This document shows positions 8,110 through 15,467 of a DNA stretch of 64,000 nucleotides, one piece after another. Where the stretch lies: the NCBI RefSeq assembly GCF_020320395.1, contig NZ_JAEDAH010000020.1:1-64000 (forward strand), in the 5' to 3' direction. The notes under the pieces were generated by a model, which had not been told where the DNA came from, searched no databases, and was given only the letters and a program-made list of their open reading frames with translations. Source of the DNA: Thalassolituus marinus (GTDB taxonomy: Bacteria; Pseudomonadota; Gammaproteobacteria; Pseudomonadales; Oceanobacteraceae). The position numbers and the translations under genes are program-made. Within the stretch, counting starts at the first letter, position 1; each line of letters starts with the position of its first letter.

Positions 8110-8894
8110 AAAGCCACTCCTGTGTATATCGGGGAAGTCCTGTGCAGCGCAGCCAGCTGCGACTTAAAGCGATTGTGTTTGCTGCCGCTGACGTTGGTAA
8201 GCAGGCAGCCATTACAGTATTTGCTGAAATTCACTGGCCGATAACCGGCCTGGCGTAACGCACGGCACATAATGGATTGGCCGGCTTTACTAGAATTTTT
8301 GACTTCAACAATTAAAGTGCCGCTGGTTGCCGCCGTGCATTTGGTGGCGATATTGCAAAAGCTCAGGTTGTGGTCGAAGGTAACCCGCTCTTCATCGCGA
8401 CCGTGCAGCAGTGTGGTGCGTTTGTACGTTACTTCCAGCATGGCGCTGAACTCGCCCGGCAATAACAGATTTTTACGTAGTTCATCCGGGTCGCAGCTTG
8501 GCACTGGTGTGCGTTCCTTTATGGTTCTTTCTTTGTTGGTTTTGGTTTTAATCTCCAGAAAACAGCTGTGACTGTTGCAGTATTCACGGGTTCTGATTTT
8601 GAAGCGCGGCAGCACACCGTTGTGATGGGCGAGAAAACAGCTCATATCCCGGGTGTCGTAGTAGCAGGTGCGATACAGCGGCGCGGTATCGCCATCCAGC
8701 GACAGCACCGAATATTCCTCTGCGCAGCGCCTCAGAATATGCGGCAGGTCAGCCAGACGAATCAGATACTTTTCATCGACCCGATTGAGCAGCTCAGCGC
8801 GCTGCTGCTGCTCCAGCGTATGGGTGTTCAGGGTAGCGAAGCACTGACGAAAATACTGATCTTCGAGTGTGTTAGTGAGTCGGTTTTCGGTCAT
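8106..8894 (-). CDS. VTC-domain (polyphosphate polymerase fold) protein
   Basis: A 262-residue protein with the VTC catalytic-type domain of the CYTH/triphosphate-tunnel superfamily. Charged tunnel-lining residues are visible: RVDEKYLI near residue 40, RTCYYDT near 75, LPRFKIRTREY with paired basic residues near 96-102, CFLEIKTKTNKERTIKER near 111-128, and late LIVEVKNS. In yeast this fold makes polyphosphate from ATP; in bacteria the substrate is unproven. No membrane segment is present, so it may dock on the DUF4956 protein encoded next to it. It overlaps that gene by four bases and follows the CotH gene by three. Confidence 0.85.
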   Translation of the reverse strand: MTENRLTNTLEDQYFRQCFATLNTHTLEQQQRAELLNRVDEKYLIRLADLPHILRRCAEEYSVLSLDGDTAPLYRTCYYDTRDMSCFLAHHNGVLPRFKIRTREYCNSHSCFLEIKTKTNKERTIKERTPVPSCDPDELRKNLLLPGEFSAMLEVTYKRTTLLHGRDEERVTFDHNLSFCNIATKCTAATSGTLIVEVKNSSKAGQSIMCRALRQAGYRPVNFSKYCNGCLLTNVSGSKHNRFKSQLAALHRTSPIYTGVAL

Positions 8895-8897
8895 GGC

Positions 8898-10622
8898 TCA
8901 GCGTCCGAACGTCTGCATTTGCACAGAAAATTCTGCAGCGAACAGGCCAGCCTGTGGGTCGAAGTTGTCGATCACAATCTGGCCGGAGCTGGCTGTGGCA
9001 ATCAGCTCAATACTCTGATCGTCTGCAACGCGAAACAGCATCAGGCTGTTAGCGAAGCCCTGCAGGTTATGACTGCCGGCTCTGGCGCTGGCAGATTCAA
9101 GTGACAACTGCAGTGCATAGGGCTGGTAACTGTCATTGACATCGACACCGATGATGGTCAGCGCATGGGTTTCTGGTGCGGTGCTGTCGTCCAGTTGGTA
9201 GCTGATGCTGTCCACCCCCTGGCTGCCATAACTGGCGATTAAAATACTGGCATTAATCTCCTGACCATCGGGGTCGGTGAAGGTAAAAGTACCGCTGTCG
9301 AGTGCGGTGGATGCGCTGAATTTAAGCGCCAGGTCAAAGGTCACATCGTTGCAGGATGGTTGTTCATCGCTATTGCTGTATTCAGTCTGACCACTCCCTT
9401 CTGTCTGCAGAGCATGGTCAACCTGGGCCTGCCAGGCGGGTGTTGTGCCGTCACCGTTGATGAAGGTCTGCAGTTGACTAACCGCAGCGGCAGGGGATGC
9501 AGTAATCGTCTTGTAGCGTTCGATGGCGGTGTTCAGTGTTGTTGGCGCTGCCGCCTGAGACTGCAGGTCCGCCACGGCCTGTTCAAACTGCGCCCGGTAC
9601 GCCGGGATGTCGTATAAGCGTTTGGCGAGCTGATGGGTTCTGTACAGCGGGCCCAGGCCTGGTTTCAGAATAAAATCGCCACTCCAGGCAGCATCCGTTC
9701 CCCAGGGAATAAAATGGAAACGCTCGTCAGCCGGGTTGTGATACATAAAATAATTATTGGTATTGCCGCTGGTGGAATCCCAGTTTCCCAGTGCAACATC
9801 GGCAGCCCAGAGCTGAATAAACTCTGTGATATCCAGTTTTTCGGCGAGTTTTTCCAGCCACTGTGGGTCAGTGCTTTGCAGCAGTTCGGCAACCTCATCC
9901 AGGTCACGACGGTCGTTGGCGCGGATATTGGTTTTCAGCTGAAAATGGTCGTTGAGGTAGCTGCCGAATTCAGCCAGCTGGGCTTCGTACAGATTACCGC
10001 TGTCATCACCAAAGGCCCGTTGCAGAAAGGGTTTGCGGATACTTTCCACATGGCTGTAGATCCCCATATCGCGGCCGTTAACCACGACCCGGGCCCAGTT
10101 ACAGCGGGGTACGCTGAGGCCAGCCTGACGATAGACGTCGTAGGCCAGGCACTGGCGTAAATGACTGGGGTCCTGGCGGTTATTGTTCAGCGTCAGGCGA
10201 TCCAGCCCCTGAAAGTAACGGCCTTCCTGATATTCGCTGAAGTCGAGTTTAAATGAGGGTTTTTCCTCGCTCAGTGAGCCCAGGTAACCTTTTTTGCGGA
10301 TTCCCACATTATCAAGTGGCTGGCCATTGATAGTGACGCTGGCACGGAATTCGGTATAGCGGAAGTCATCGTCCGGGCAGGCGCTGATGGCACTGCCCGG
10401 CGTACGTCCTTCCGTCTGTAAGGCGGCGAAGTCCTCTTCATCCAGCTCAATTTGCACAACCATGAGCTGATCCCGGTTGAAGGGGTCTTCTGTTGTGGTG
10501 ACTACGTCTTCAACGAAAAATTCGTCGTTGTCGGTCAGGGTTGAATCACCAGCACCACAGCCTGTCAGGAGAGTGCAGGGGAAGAGTAAGGCCAGGTGCA
10601 GGCCGCCTTTCAGTCCGGACAT
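8898..10622 (-). CDS. CotH-kinase-family lipoprotein
   Basis: A 574-residue exported protein with a CotH domain, an atypical protein-kinase fold known from Bacillus spore-coat phosphorylation. A type II signal peptide ends in LLTGC (lipobox near residue 22). The CotH region runs about residues 50-360: NVGIRKKGYLGSLSEEKPSFKLDF, LDRLTLNNNRQDPSHLRQCLAYDVYRQAGL, MGIYSHVESIRKPFL, AADVALGNWDSTSGNTNNYFMYHNP and FHFIPWGTDAAW (late motif with the metal-binding D). The C-terminal 150 residues are a beta-rich domain. It has an excellent Shine-Dalgarno (AAGGAGG). It heads the CotH-VTC-DUF4956-porin operon and is likely attached to the outer membrane or exposed on the surface. Confidence 0.87.
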   Translation of the reverse strand: MSGLKGGLHLALLFPCTLLTGCGAGDSTLTDNDEFFVEDVVTTTEDPFNRDQLMVVQIELDEEDFAALQTEGRTPGSAISACPDDDFRYTEFRASVTINGQPLDNVGIRKKGYLGSLSEEKPSFKLDFSEYQEGRYFQGLDRLTLNNNRQDPSHLRQCLAYDVYRQAGLSVPRCNWARVVVNGRDMGIYSHVESIRKPFLQRAFGDDSGNLYEAQLAEFGSYLNDHFQLKTNIRANDRRDLDEVAELLQSTDPQWLEKLAEKLDITEFIQLWAADVALGNWDSTSGNTNNYFMYHNPADERFHFIPWGTDAAWSGDFILKPGLGPLYRTHQLAKRLYDIPAYRAQFEQAVADLQSQAAAPTTLNTAIERYKTITASPAAAVSQLQTFINGDGTTPAWQAQVDHALQTEGSGQTEYSNSDEQPSCNDVTFDLALKFSASTALDSGTFTFTDPDGQEINASILIASYGSQGVDSISYQLDDSTAPETHALTIIGVDVNDSYQPYALQLSLESASARAGSHNLQGFANSLMLFRVADDQSIELIATASSGQIVIDNFDPQAGLFAAEFSVQMQTFGR

Positions 10623-10693
10623 CGGGTTCCTCCTTGAATCATGTTGTCGGTTACAGAGTACGGCTGGAGGGAGGTGTGGCGATGCCTGCCAAA

Positions 10694-10707
10694 GGTGTAG
10701 CTACACC
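10694..10707. promoter_or_regulatory. Perfect palindrome GGTGTAGCTACACC
   Basis: A 14-bp perfect inverted repeat 72 bases upstream of the CotH start. A related half (AGGGTGTAG) recurs near 10738. It could be an operator, but no regulator is assigned. Confidence 0.45.
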
Positions 10708-10712
10708 CTTAA

Positions 10713-10734
10713 AAGTGTGACTCAGTTCACATTT
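10713..10734. promoter_or_regulatory. Candidate CRP/Vfr binding site
   Basis: TGTGA-CTCAGT-TCACA at 10716-10731 is a perfect match to the CRP core TGTGA-N6-TCACA, with A/T-rich flanks (AAG and TTT) on both sides. It lies about 100 bases upstream of the CotH gene, a position suited to activation from a promoter in between. A crp gene is not in this window. Confidence 0.6.
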
Positions 10735-10846
10735 TGAGGGTGTAGACGAGCGTGCTGAATACACGACTGCACCGCTGGCCAGCGCAGTGCAGGTGGTTGG
10801 TAGTGTGAATGTGGTGAGTCAGTTCAAGCGGAATGCGTAGCTGGTA

Positions 10847-10930
10847 GCAGCGGGCAGCGGGCAGCGGGCAGCGGGCAGCGGGCAGCGGGCAGCGGGCAGC
10901 GGGCAGCGGGCAGCGGGCAGCGGGCAGCGG
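10847..10930. repeat. Heptamer tandem repeat, (GCAGCGG)12
   Basis: Twelve perfect head-to-tail copies of the 7-bp unit GCAGCGG (84 bp), ending eight bases before the stop codon of the LuxR-family gene. A non-coding VNTR candidate. Confidence 0.97.
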
Positions 10931-10938
10931 GGCGGAAA

Positions 10939-13626
10939 CTATGAGTCGTAGTGGTTGAACAGCAGGGCGGCTTGGGTACGGCTGTTAATATTCAGTTTGC
11001 TGAACAGATTCTGTACATGGCGTTTGACCGTGGTCAGCGCGATATCCAGCTCGCGGGCAATTTCCTGATTACTCAGCCCGCGTGCCAGAGCACTGAACAC
11101 TTCGTTTTCACGCCGGGTGAGGCGGGCGGCCTTCAGCGGCGGCCGATCGCTCAGATTGATTTTGTCGGCAGTACTCAGCGCAGGCGCAGCAGAGTTGCTG
11201 GCGATGTTGTTATGCGCTGGCCACTGGCACTGACGGTTTTTCTGCCATTGAGCAAGCAGTGGTGCAAAGCGTTGGCGGCCGCTGTGCACAGTTAGCTCAT
11301 AGCCACAGCGGTGGGCAATATCAAAGGCTTGGTCAGCCCATGGTTGCGGCTCTTCACCGGTTTGTGCGGTGGCACCGGCACGCAACATCAGCAGGCCGTA
11401 CTGGCGTAACATCCAGCCTTTGCTGACGCTGCGATCGTACAGGGCTTGCCAGTGCTGCCATTCATCCTGGCCCGATAGCAGTCGGGCTGCGAGCCAGAGG
11501 AAGTTATGCATGTAATTGATGATGCTGCTGCCCTGATCCTGCCAGTCGCTGGTCATCGCCCATTGCAGCAGGGCAAAGCTGTCTCCGCGTTGCAGGGCTG
11601 CCCACAGGCGGAACTGATGGGTTGCCGGCATAACTGAGTCGGCATTGATGTCGGTGAGCTGCTGGTTTTCAAACTGCTCAGCCTGATCCAGCCAGGACTC
11701 CACCGCATCATGCTGACCGTTAAGCATCAGCCACTGCGCTTTCAGATGGTAGTGGTTATAGAGCCACTCGCGCGGTTCTACCCAGTCCGGGCCGCTGTCC
11801 TGAATACGGTTGAAGCAGGATTCCACCTGTTCAGCGTTCTGCTGCTCCATGGCCAGTAAGGCGCTGGCACCCAGCGCCGCTACCCATGCCGGGGTGCGCT
11901 CGTAGCCCAGTGCTTTTAAGCGTTGCAGGTGGGTATTCAGTTCGCTCTCGGCTGCCTTCACTTCGCCATGCTGATAGCGCGCATGAGCCAGCCAGGGCAG
12001 TGTTGCCAGCAGACAGTACAGATTGTTCTGTTGCCAGGCCTTATTTACGGCCTGTTCGCCGAAATGAATGGCGCGTTCGAGATCTTCGGCCTCGAACGCG
12101 CTGACACAAGCGTGGTACAGCCACCAGTCAGCCAGCGGATGTGTATCGTCAGTCGCTGGCGTGGTCTGTACAGTGCTGTTGCGATGACGGTTGTACAGGT
12201 TGGCCAGTGCCTGCAACAGTTCTGCAGCGGCGGCCAGATTCTGTTGCTGGGCTGAAAGCGCTGCGCTGGCAGCAATATCTGCCTGCAGTCGCTGGTTGGC
12301 CTTATTCAGCGCCTGCTCCATGGCGCTGAGTTCACCACGTATAAAGCAGAGTTGTGCCTGAGCCAGCAGCATAGCCGGATGCTGAGTGGCTATTGATTGC
12401 GGCAGGCTGATCAGAGCAGCATTCATCGCCTGCAGATCCCCCTGACGAACCCAGTGTTCGTATTGCTGGGCAAACAACTGCGCGGCGACTTCCCAGTTCT
12501 GAGCTTCGGTTGCGCTGCGCAATGCACGCTGCCAGTCCTGCTTGCTGATCCAGTAATCGAGGACTCGTTGCCGTTGTTGTCCGGTCAGCTGTGGCTGGTA
12601 GCGTGTGCAGTGGTCGGTAATCCACTGGCGAAACAGCGGGTGCAGTTGAAATCCACTTTCGCCCCGATGCTGACTGATCGTTACCTGAGACGCCCAGGCA
12701 GACTCCCGCGCGCTGCGCAGAGGGTCAATGTCGTGGATGTCGCTGAGCAGTTCGGCAGGGCACCAGGGCGCGGCGATGGCCATGGTCAGCAGTAAGGCCT
12801 GATCGTCGCTGTCGAGGGCATACCAGAGTTCTTCCTGCAGATAGTCACTTAGCAACTGCGGGCTGGGGGACTCGACTGTCTGCAACCACTGTGTACGCTC
12901 AGGCTTGCTGAGCTTTTTCAGGTGATGGAGTAGCAAGACAATCGCTGCAGGCCAGCCGTCGCTGCGCTGATAAACGCCCTGTACCAGTGCCTGATCGTCT
13001 GTACTGCCACCCCGGTGCAGGCACAGGCTGGCAGTCTCTTCGGCACTGAATGCCAGTGCTTCAGCGTCAATCAGGTTGCCACGGTTCCGGCTGACGCGCT
13101 TTGCCCAACCAGGGAAGGAGGTGCGGCTGGTTATCACCACCTGCAACCAGTTCGGCAAATAGTCCAGCAGGCGGTTCAACACCGTAATCAGCTCTTTATC
13201 ACTGAGGTGATGGATATCGTCGATAACCAGCAGTACACGTCGGGGGCGCAGACGGTGGCGGGTGAAACGATTGAGGTCCTGCAGAATGTCATCCGCCAGC
13301 CGGTTCTGTTGCGGGTTGATCTCATGACGCAGGTGATTCATGGCACTGGCCCCGAGTTGCGGGTCGACGGTCTGCAGACTGCTGATCAGATAGCGCCAGA
13401 AGGTCATTGGCTGGTTATCGAACTGATCGAGGGTCAGCCAGCAGCAGGGGTAGTCCTGAGTCGCGGCGTACCAGGCGGCGAGGGTGGTTTTGCCATAGCC
13501 AGGTGGCGCAACAATCAGAGTTGGCTGCTGGTTGTTTTTCAGCAGCTCAGCCAGACGCGGACGCGCCAGCCAGTCATCACTGAATGGCGGTTGCAGCTTT
13601 GTTTCGACGAGCGTGGTGGTGATCAT
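10939..13626 (-). CDS. MalT-like LuxR-family ATP-dependent regulator
   Basis: An 895-residue STAND-class regulator with MalT architecture. The N-terminal NTPase has Walker A APPGYGKTTL near residue 42 and Walker B LLVIDDIHHL near 130. Next come winged-helix and long TPR-like helical regions (about 350-800). The C-terminal LuxR helix-turn-helix is LTRRENEVFSALARGLSNQEIARELDIALTTVKRHVQNLF. Start: ATG at 13626 with AGGA four bases upstream, rather than 14 codons earlier. An inducer binding the TPR region would trigger ATP-dependent oligomerisation (family knowledge). The gene lies just upstream of the CotH operon on the same strand and may control it (inferred). Confidence 0.88.
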   Translation of the reverse strand: MITTTLVETKLQPPFSDDWLARPRLAELLKNNQQPTLIVAPPGYGKTTLAAWYAATQDYPCCWLTLDQFDNQPMTFWRYLISSLQTVDPQLGASAMNHLRHEINPQQNRLADDILQDLNRFTRHRLRPRRVLLVIDDIHHLSDKELITVLNRLLDYLPNWLQVVITSRTSFPGWAKRVSRNRGNLIDAEALAFSAEETASLCLHRGGSTDDQALVQGVYQRSDGWPAAIVLLLHHLKKLSKPERTQWLQTVESPSPQLLSDYLQEELWYALDSDDQALLLTMAIAAPWCPAELLSDIHDIDPLRSARESAWASQVTISQHRGESGFQLHPLFRQWITDHCTRYQPQLTGQQRQRVLDYWISKQDWQRALRSATEAQNWEVAAQLFAQQYEHWVRQGDLQAMNAALISLPQSIATQHPAMLLAQAQLCFIRGELSAMEQALNKANQRLQADIAASAALSAQQQNLAAAAELLQALANLYNRHRNSTVQTTPATDDTHPLADWWLYHACVSAFEAEDLERAIHFGEQAVNKAWQQNNLYCLLATLPWLAHARYQHGEVKAAESELNTHLQRLKALGYERTPAWVAALGASALLAMEQQNAEQVESCFNRIQDSGPDWVEPREWLYNHYHLKAQWLMLNGQHDAVESWLDQAEQFENQQLTDINADSVMPATHQFRLWAALQRGDSFALLQWAMTSDWQDQGSSIINYMHNFLWLAARLLSGQDEWQHWQALYDRSVSKGWMLRQYGLLMLRAGATAQTGEEPQPWADQAFDIAHRCGYELTVHSGRQRFAPLLAQWQKNRQCQWPAHNNIASNSAAPALSTADKINLSDRPPLKAARLTRRENEVFSALARGLSNQEIARELDIALTTVKRHVQNLFSKLNINSRTQAALLFNHYDS

Positions 13627-13700
13627 AGCGTCCTGCTGGCACGGTCTGTAGGGCAAGACTAAGGGCAAAGTGTCATCGGATCAACGTATCGATCGGACAC

Positions 13701-13724
13701 AAAAAAGCCGGTCGGTGACCGGCT
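13701..13724 (-). terminator. anr intrinsic terminator
   Basis: Read on the minus strand, AGCCGGTC-ACC-GACCGGCT followed by six Ts, about 20 bases after the anr stop. It separates anr from the downstream LuxR gene. Confidence 0.9.
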
Positions 13725-13743
13725 GCTTCAAAGTGTGAGCGAC

Positions 13744-14508
13744 TTATTCGTCGCCATCGTGACCGCATTCGCTGTCACTGTTCAGACCGGCCAGCTCATA
13801 CAGGGTGTCAGAATCATGCAGAATCACTTCTTTGCCCTGGGTTTCGATCAGACCGTTCTTCTGGAAACGAGTGAATACACGGCTGATAGTTTCAACCGCC
13901 AGGCCCAGATAGTTACTGATATCCACCCGTGACATCGGCAGGCGGAAGTGGGTTGCCGAGAAACCACGACGGGAATAACGCTGAGAAATATCCAGCAGGA
14001 AAGAGGCTACGCGCTCTTCTGCATTTTTCTTACTCAGCAGCAGCATCATGTTCTGGTCATGGCGAATTTCCGTACCCATGGTGCGCATCAGCTGCTTACG
14101 CAGATCCGGCAGTTCATCGGCCAGACTTTCCAGCTGAGTCAGCGGAATCTCACAGACAGTGGTGGTTTCCAGTGCCTTGGCGGTCAGCGGGTAATTGCCA
14201 TTGTCATAGCCAGCCAGGCCAACCAGCTCTGATGCCAGATGGAAACCGGTAATCTGTTCTTCGCCATTGCTGGCCAGAGTGTAGGTTTTAAGCGCACCGG
14301 TGCGCACAGCGAATACCGACTGGAACTGCTCACCCTGCTGGAACAACAGCTGACCTTTCTGAATCGGGCGACCGCGGCGGATGATGTCATCCAGACGCTC
14401 CATATCCGCATCGTTCAGTGACAGTGGCAGACACAAAGCGTTCAGGGAACAGGTCTGGCAGTGAGGTTGAGAGCCACGCATCGGTGCGTGCGCCGGAGTC
14501 GGTTTCAT
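13744..14508 (-). CDS. anr: Oxygen-sensing CRP/FNR-family regulator Anr/Fnr
   Basis: A 254-residue FNR orthologue. The N-terminal cysteines C17, C20 and C26 (CQTCSLNALC) and C118 (TTVCEIP) supply the four ligands of the oxygen-labile [4Fe-4S] cluster. A cyclic-nucleotide-type beta roll, dimerisation helix and C-terminal HTH (VDISNYLGLAVETISRVFTRFQKNGLI) follow. The E-SR residues of the recognition helix match FNR/ANR proteins that read TTGAT half-sites. Anr normally activates cbb3 oxidase genes, which lie directly upstream on the same strand. hemN, often between cco genes and anr in Pseudomonas, is absent here. The protein extends about 10 residues beyond the usual C-terminus with a SDSECGHDGDE tail. 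Confidence 0.93.
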   Translation of the reverse strand: MKPTPAHAPMRGSQPHCQTCSLNALCLPLSLNDADMERLDDIIRRGRPIQKGQLLFQQGEQFQSVFAVRTGALKTYTLASNGEEQITGFHLASELVGLAGYDNGNYPLTAKALETTTVCEIPLTQLESLADELPDLRKQLMRTMGTEIRHDQNMMLLLSKKNAEERVASFLLDISQRYSRRGFSATHFRLPMSRVDISNYLGLAVETISRVFTRFQKNGLIETQGKEVILHDSDTLYELAGLNSDSECGHDGDE

Positions 14509-14592
14509 AACGGTTTCCTGAGTAATGCCTCTGTTCGGAGACGTATTACTGGATGAGAATTATGACTATGTTCGTGACAAACACGTAATCTG

Positions 14593-15255
14593 TCAAGGAT
14601 GTACCCAAACCACCCAGCCTGTCCACAGACCGTAACCAATCAACAACAAACCAGCCAGTGCGCGGATATGGCGGTGATTGAGCAGGGTGCTGAGTAAACT
14701 GCCAGCCATTGTACTGGCAAACAGCGCCGGAAGGGTGCCCAGACCAAAGGCAAACATAGCGGCGGCGCCGAGTGCAGGTTGACCATTGGCGGCCACCCAG
14801 CTCAGAGTGCTGTAAATCAGGCCACAGGGAAGCCAGCCCCACAGCATGCCCAGTAATAACTGATCTTTAATGGCGGTGGAACGCATAAAACGGCCAGTCA
14901 GTGGCTGCAGGCGTTTCCATACATGGCTGCCGATTTGCTCAAAGCGAGTCAGCAGCATTGACCAGCGGGCGACATACAGCCCCATCAGAATCAGCATAAT
15001 GGCCGCCAGTGTGCGCAGCCACAGCATCAGATCATCATGTAAACCCTGCAACCAAAGACCGAGCGCACCGACTAAGGCACCCGCCAGGGTATAACTGAGA
15101 ATACGGCCGCTGTTGAATGCCAGCGCGGTCTGAAGTCGGCGCTCACCCGCCTGACTGCCTATGGCGGCGGCGATACCGCCACACATCACCAGACAGTGGG
15201 TTGAGCCGAACAGCCCAAGAAGCAGGGCCGTCAACAGGGAAAGGGGTTCAATCAT
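14593..15255 (-). CDS. TauE/SafE-type membrane protein of the cco locus
   Basis: A 220-residue polytopic inner-membrane protein with about six helices. Characteristic segments are LLTALLLGLFGSTHCLVMCGGIAAAIG, GRILSYTLAGALVGALG and LLGMLWGWLPCGLIYSTLSWVAANG, a pseudo-repeated G-x-HC-x-MCGG / W-x-PCG-x-x-Y pattern found in 'sulfite exporter TauE/SafE' proteins linked to cbb3 oxidase genes. The conserved cysteines and histidine suggest a metal (copper) or thiol role in oxidase maturation rather than sulfite export (inferred). It overlaps ccoS by four bases, so the two are translationally coupled. Confidence 0.85.
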   Translation of the reverse strand: MIEPLSLLTALLLGLFGSTHCLVMCGGIAAAIGSQAGERRLQTALAFNSGRILSYTLAGALVGALGLWLQGLHDDLMLWLRTLAAIMLILMGLYVARWSMLLTRFEQIGSHVWKRLQPLTGRFMRSTAIKDQLLLGMLWGWLPCGLIYSTLSWVAANGQPALGAAAMFAFGLGTLPALFASTMAGSLLSTLLNHRHIRALAGLLLIGYGLWTGWVVWVHP

Positions 15256-15464
15256 TTGCTGTTTGCGGAAGGTTCTGAGTCGCTGTCTCTGGCCTCTTCG
15301 CTGCGCGCAGACGGTTTCAGATCATCGTCGTCATCAAACAGAATACGGTGTGCCGGCGATTCCAGGTCTTCGAACTGACCGCTTTTCACTGCCCAGAAAA
15401 ATACCAGAACCGCGATGCCGATCAGCAGAATCGACAGTGGCACCAGCGCGTAAATAATATCCAT
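15252..15464 (-). CDS. ccoS: cbb3 oxidase maturation protein CcoS
   Basis: A 70-residue protein with one N-terminal transmembrane helix (IIYALVPLSILLIGIAVLVFFWAV) followed by KSGQFEDLESPAHRILFDDDD, the diagnostic CcoS motif. CcoS is needed to insert heme and/or copper cofactors into the CcoN subunit. The C-terminal tail is acidic and serine-rich and longer than the core family. It lies three bases downstream of ccoI and overlaps the TauE/SafE gene. Confidence 0.93.
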   Translation of the reverse strand: MDIIYALVPLSILLIGIAVLVFFWAVKSGQFEDLESPAHRILFDDDDDLKPSARSEEARDSDSEPSANSK

Positions 15465-15467
15465 ACA

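Larger units (their letters stand above)
10623..10938. other. Regulatory intergenic region upstream of the CotH operon
   Basis: A 316-base gap between two minus-strand genes. It contains a perfect 14-bp palindrome at 10694-10707, a CRP-type site at 10713-10734 and a 12-copy heptamer array at 10847-10930. No open frame with coding character was seen. Confidence 0.8.

Noticed and set aside
14509-14592. FNR box autoregulating anr
   Set aside because: No TTGAT-N4-ATCAA match, even with two mismatches, was found in the upstream gap.
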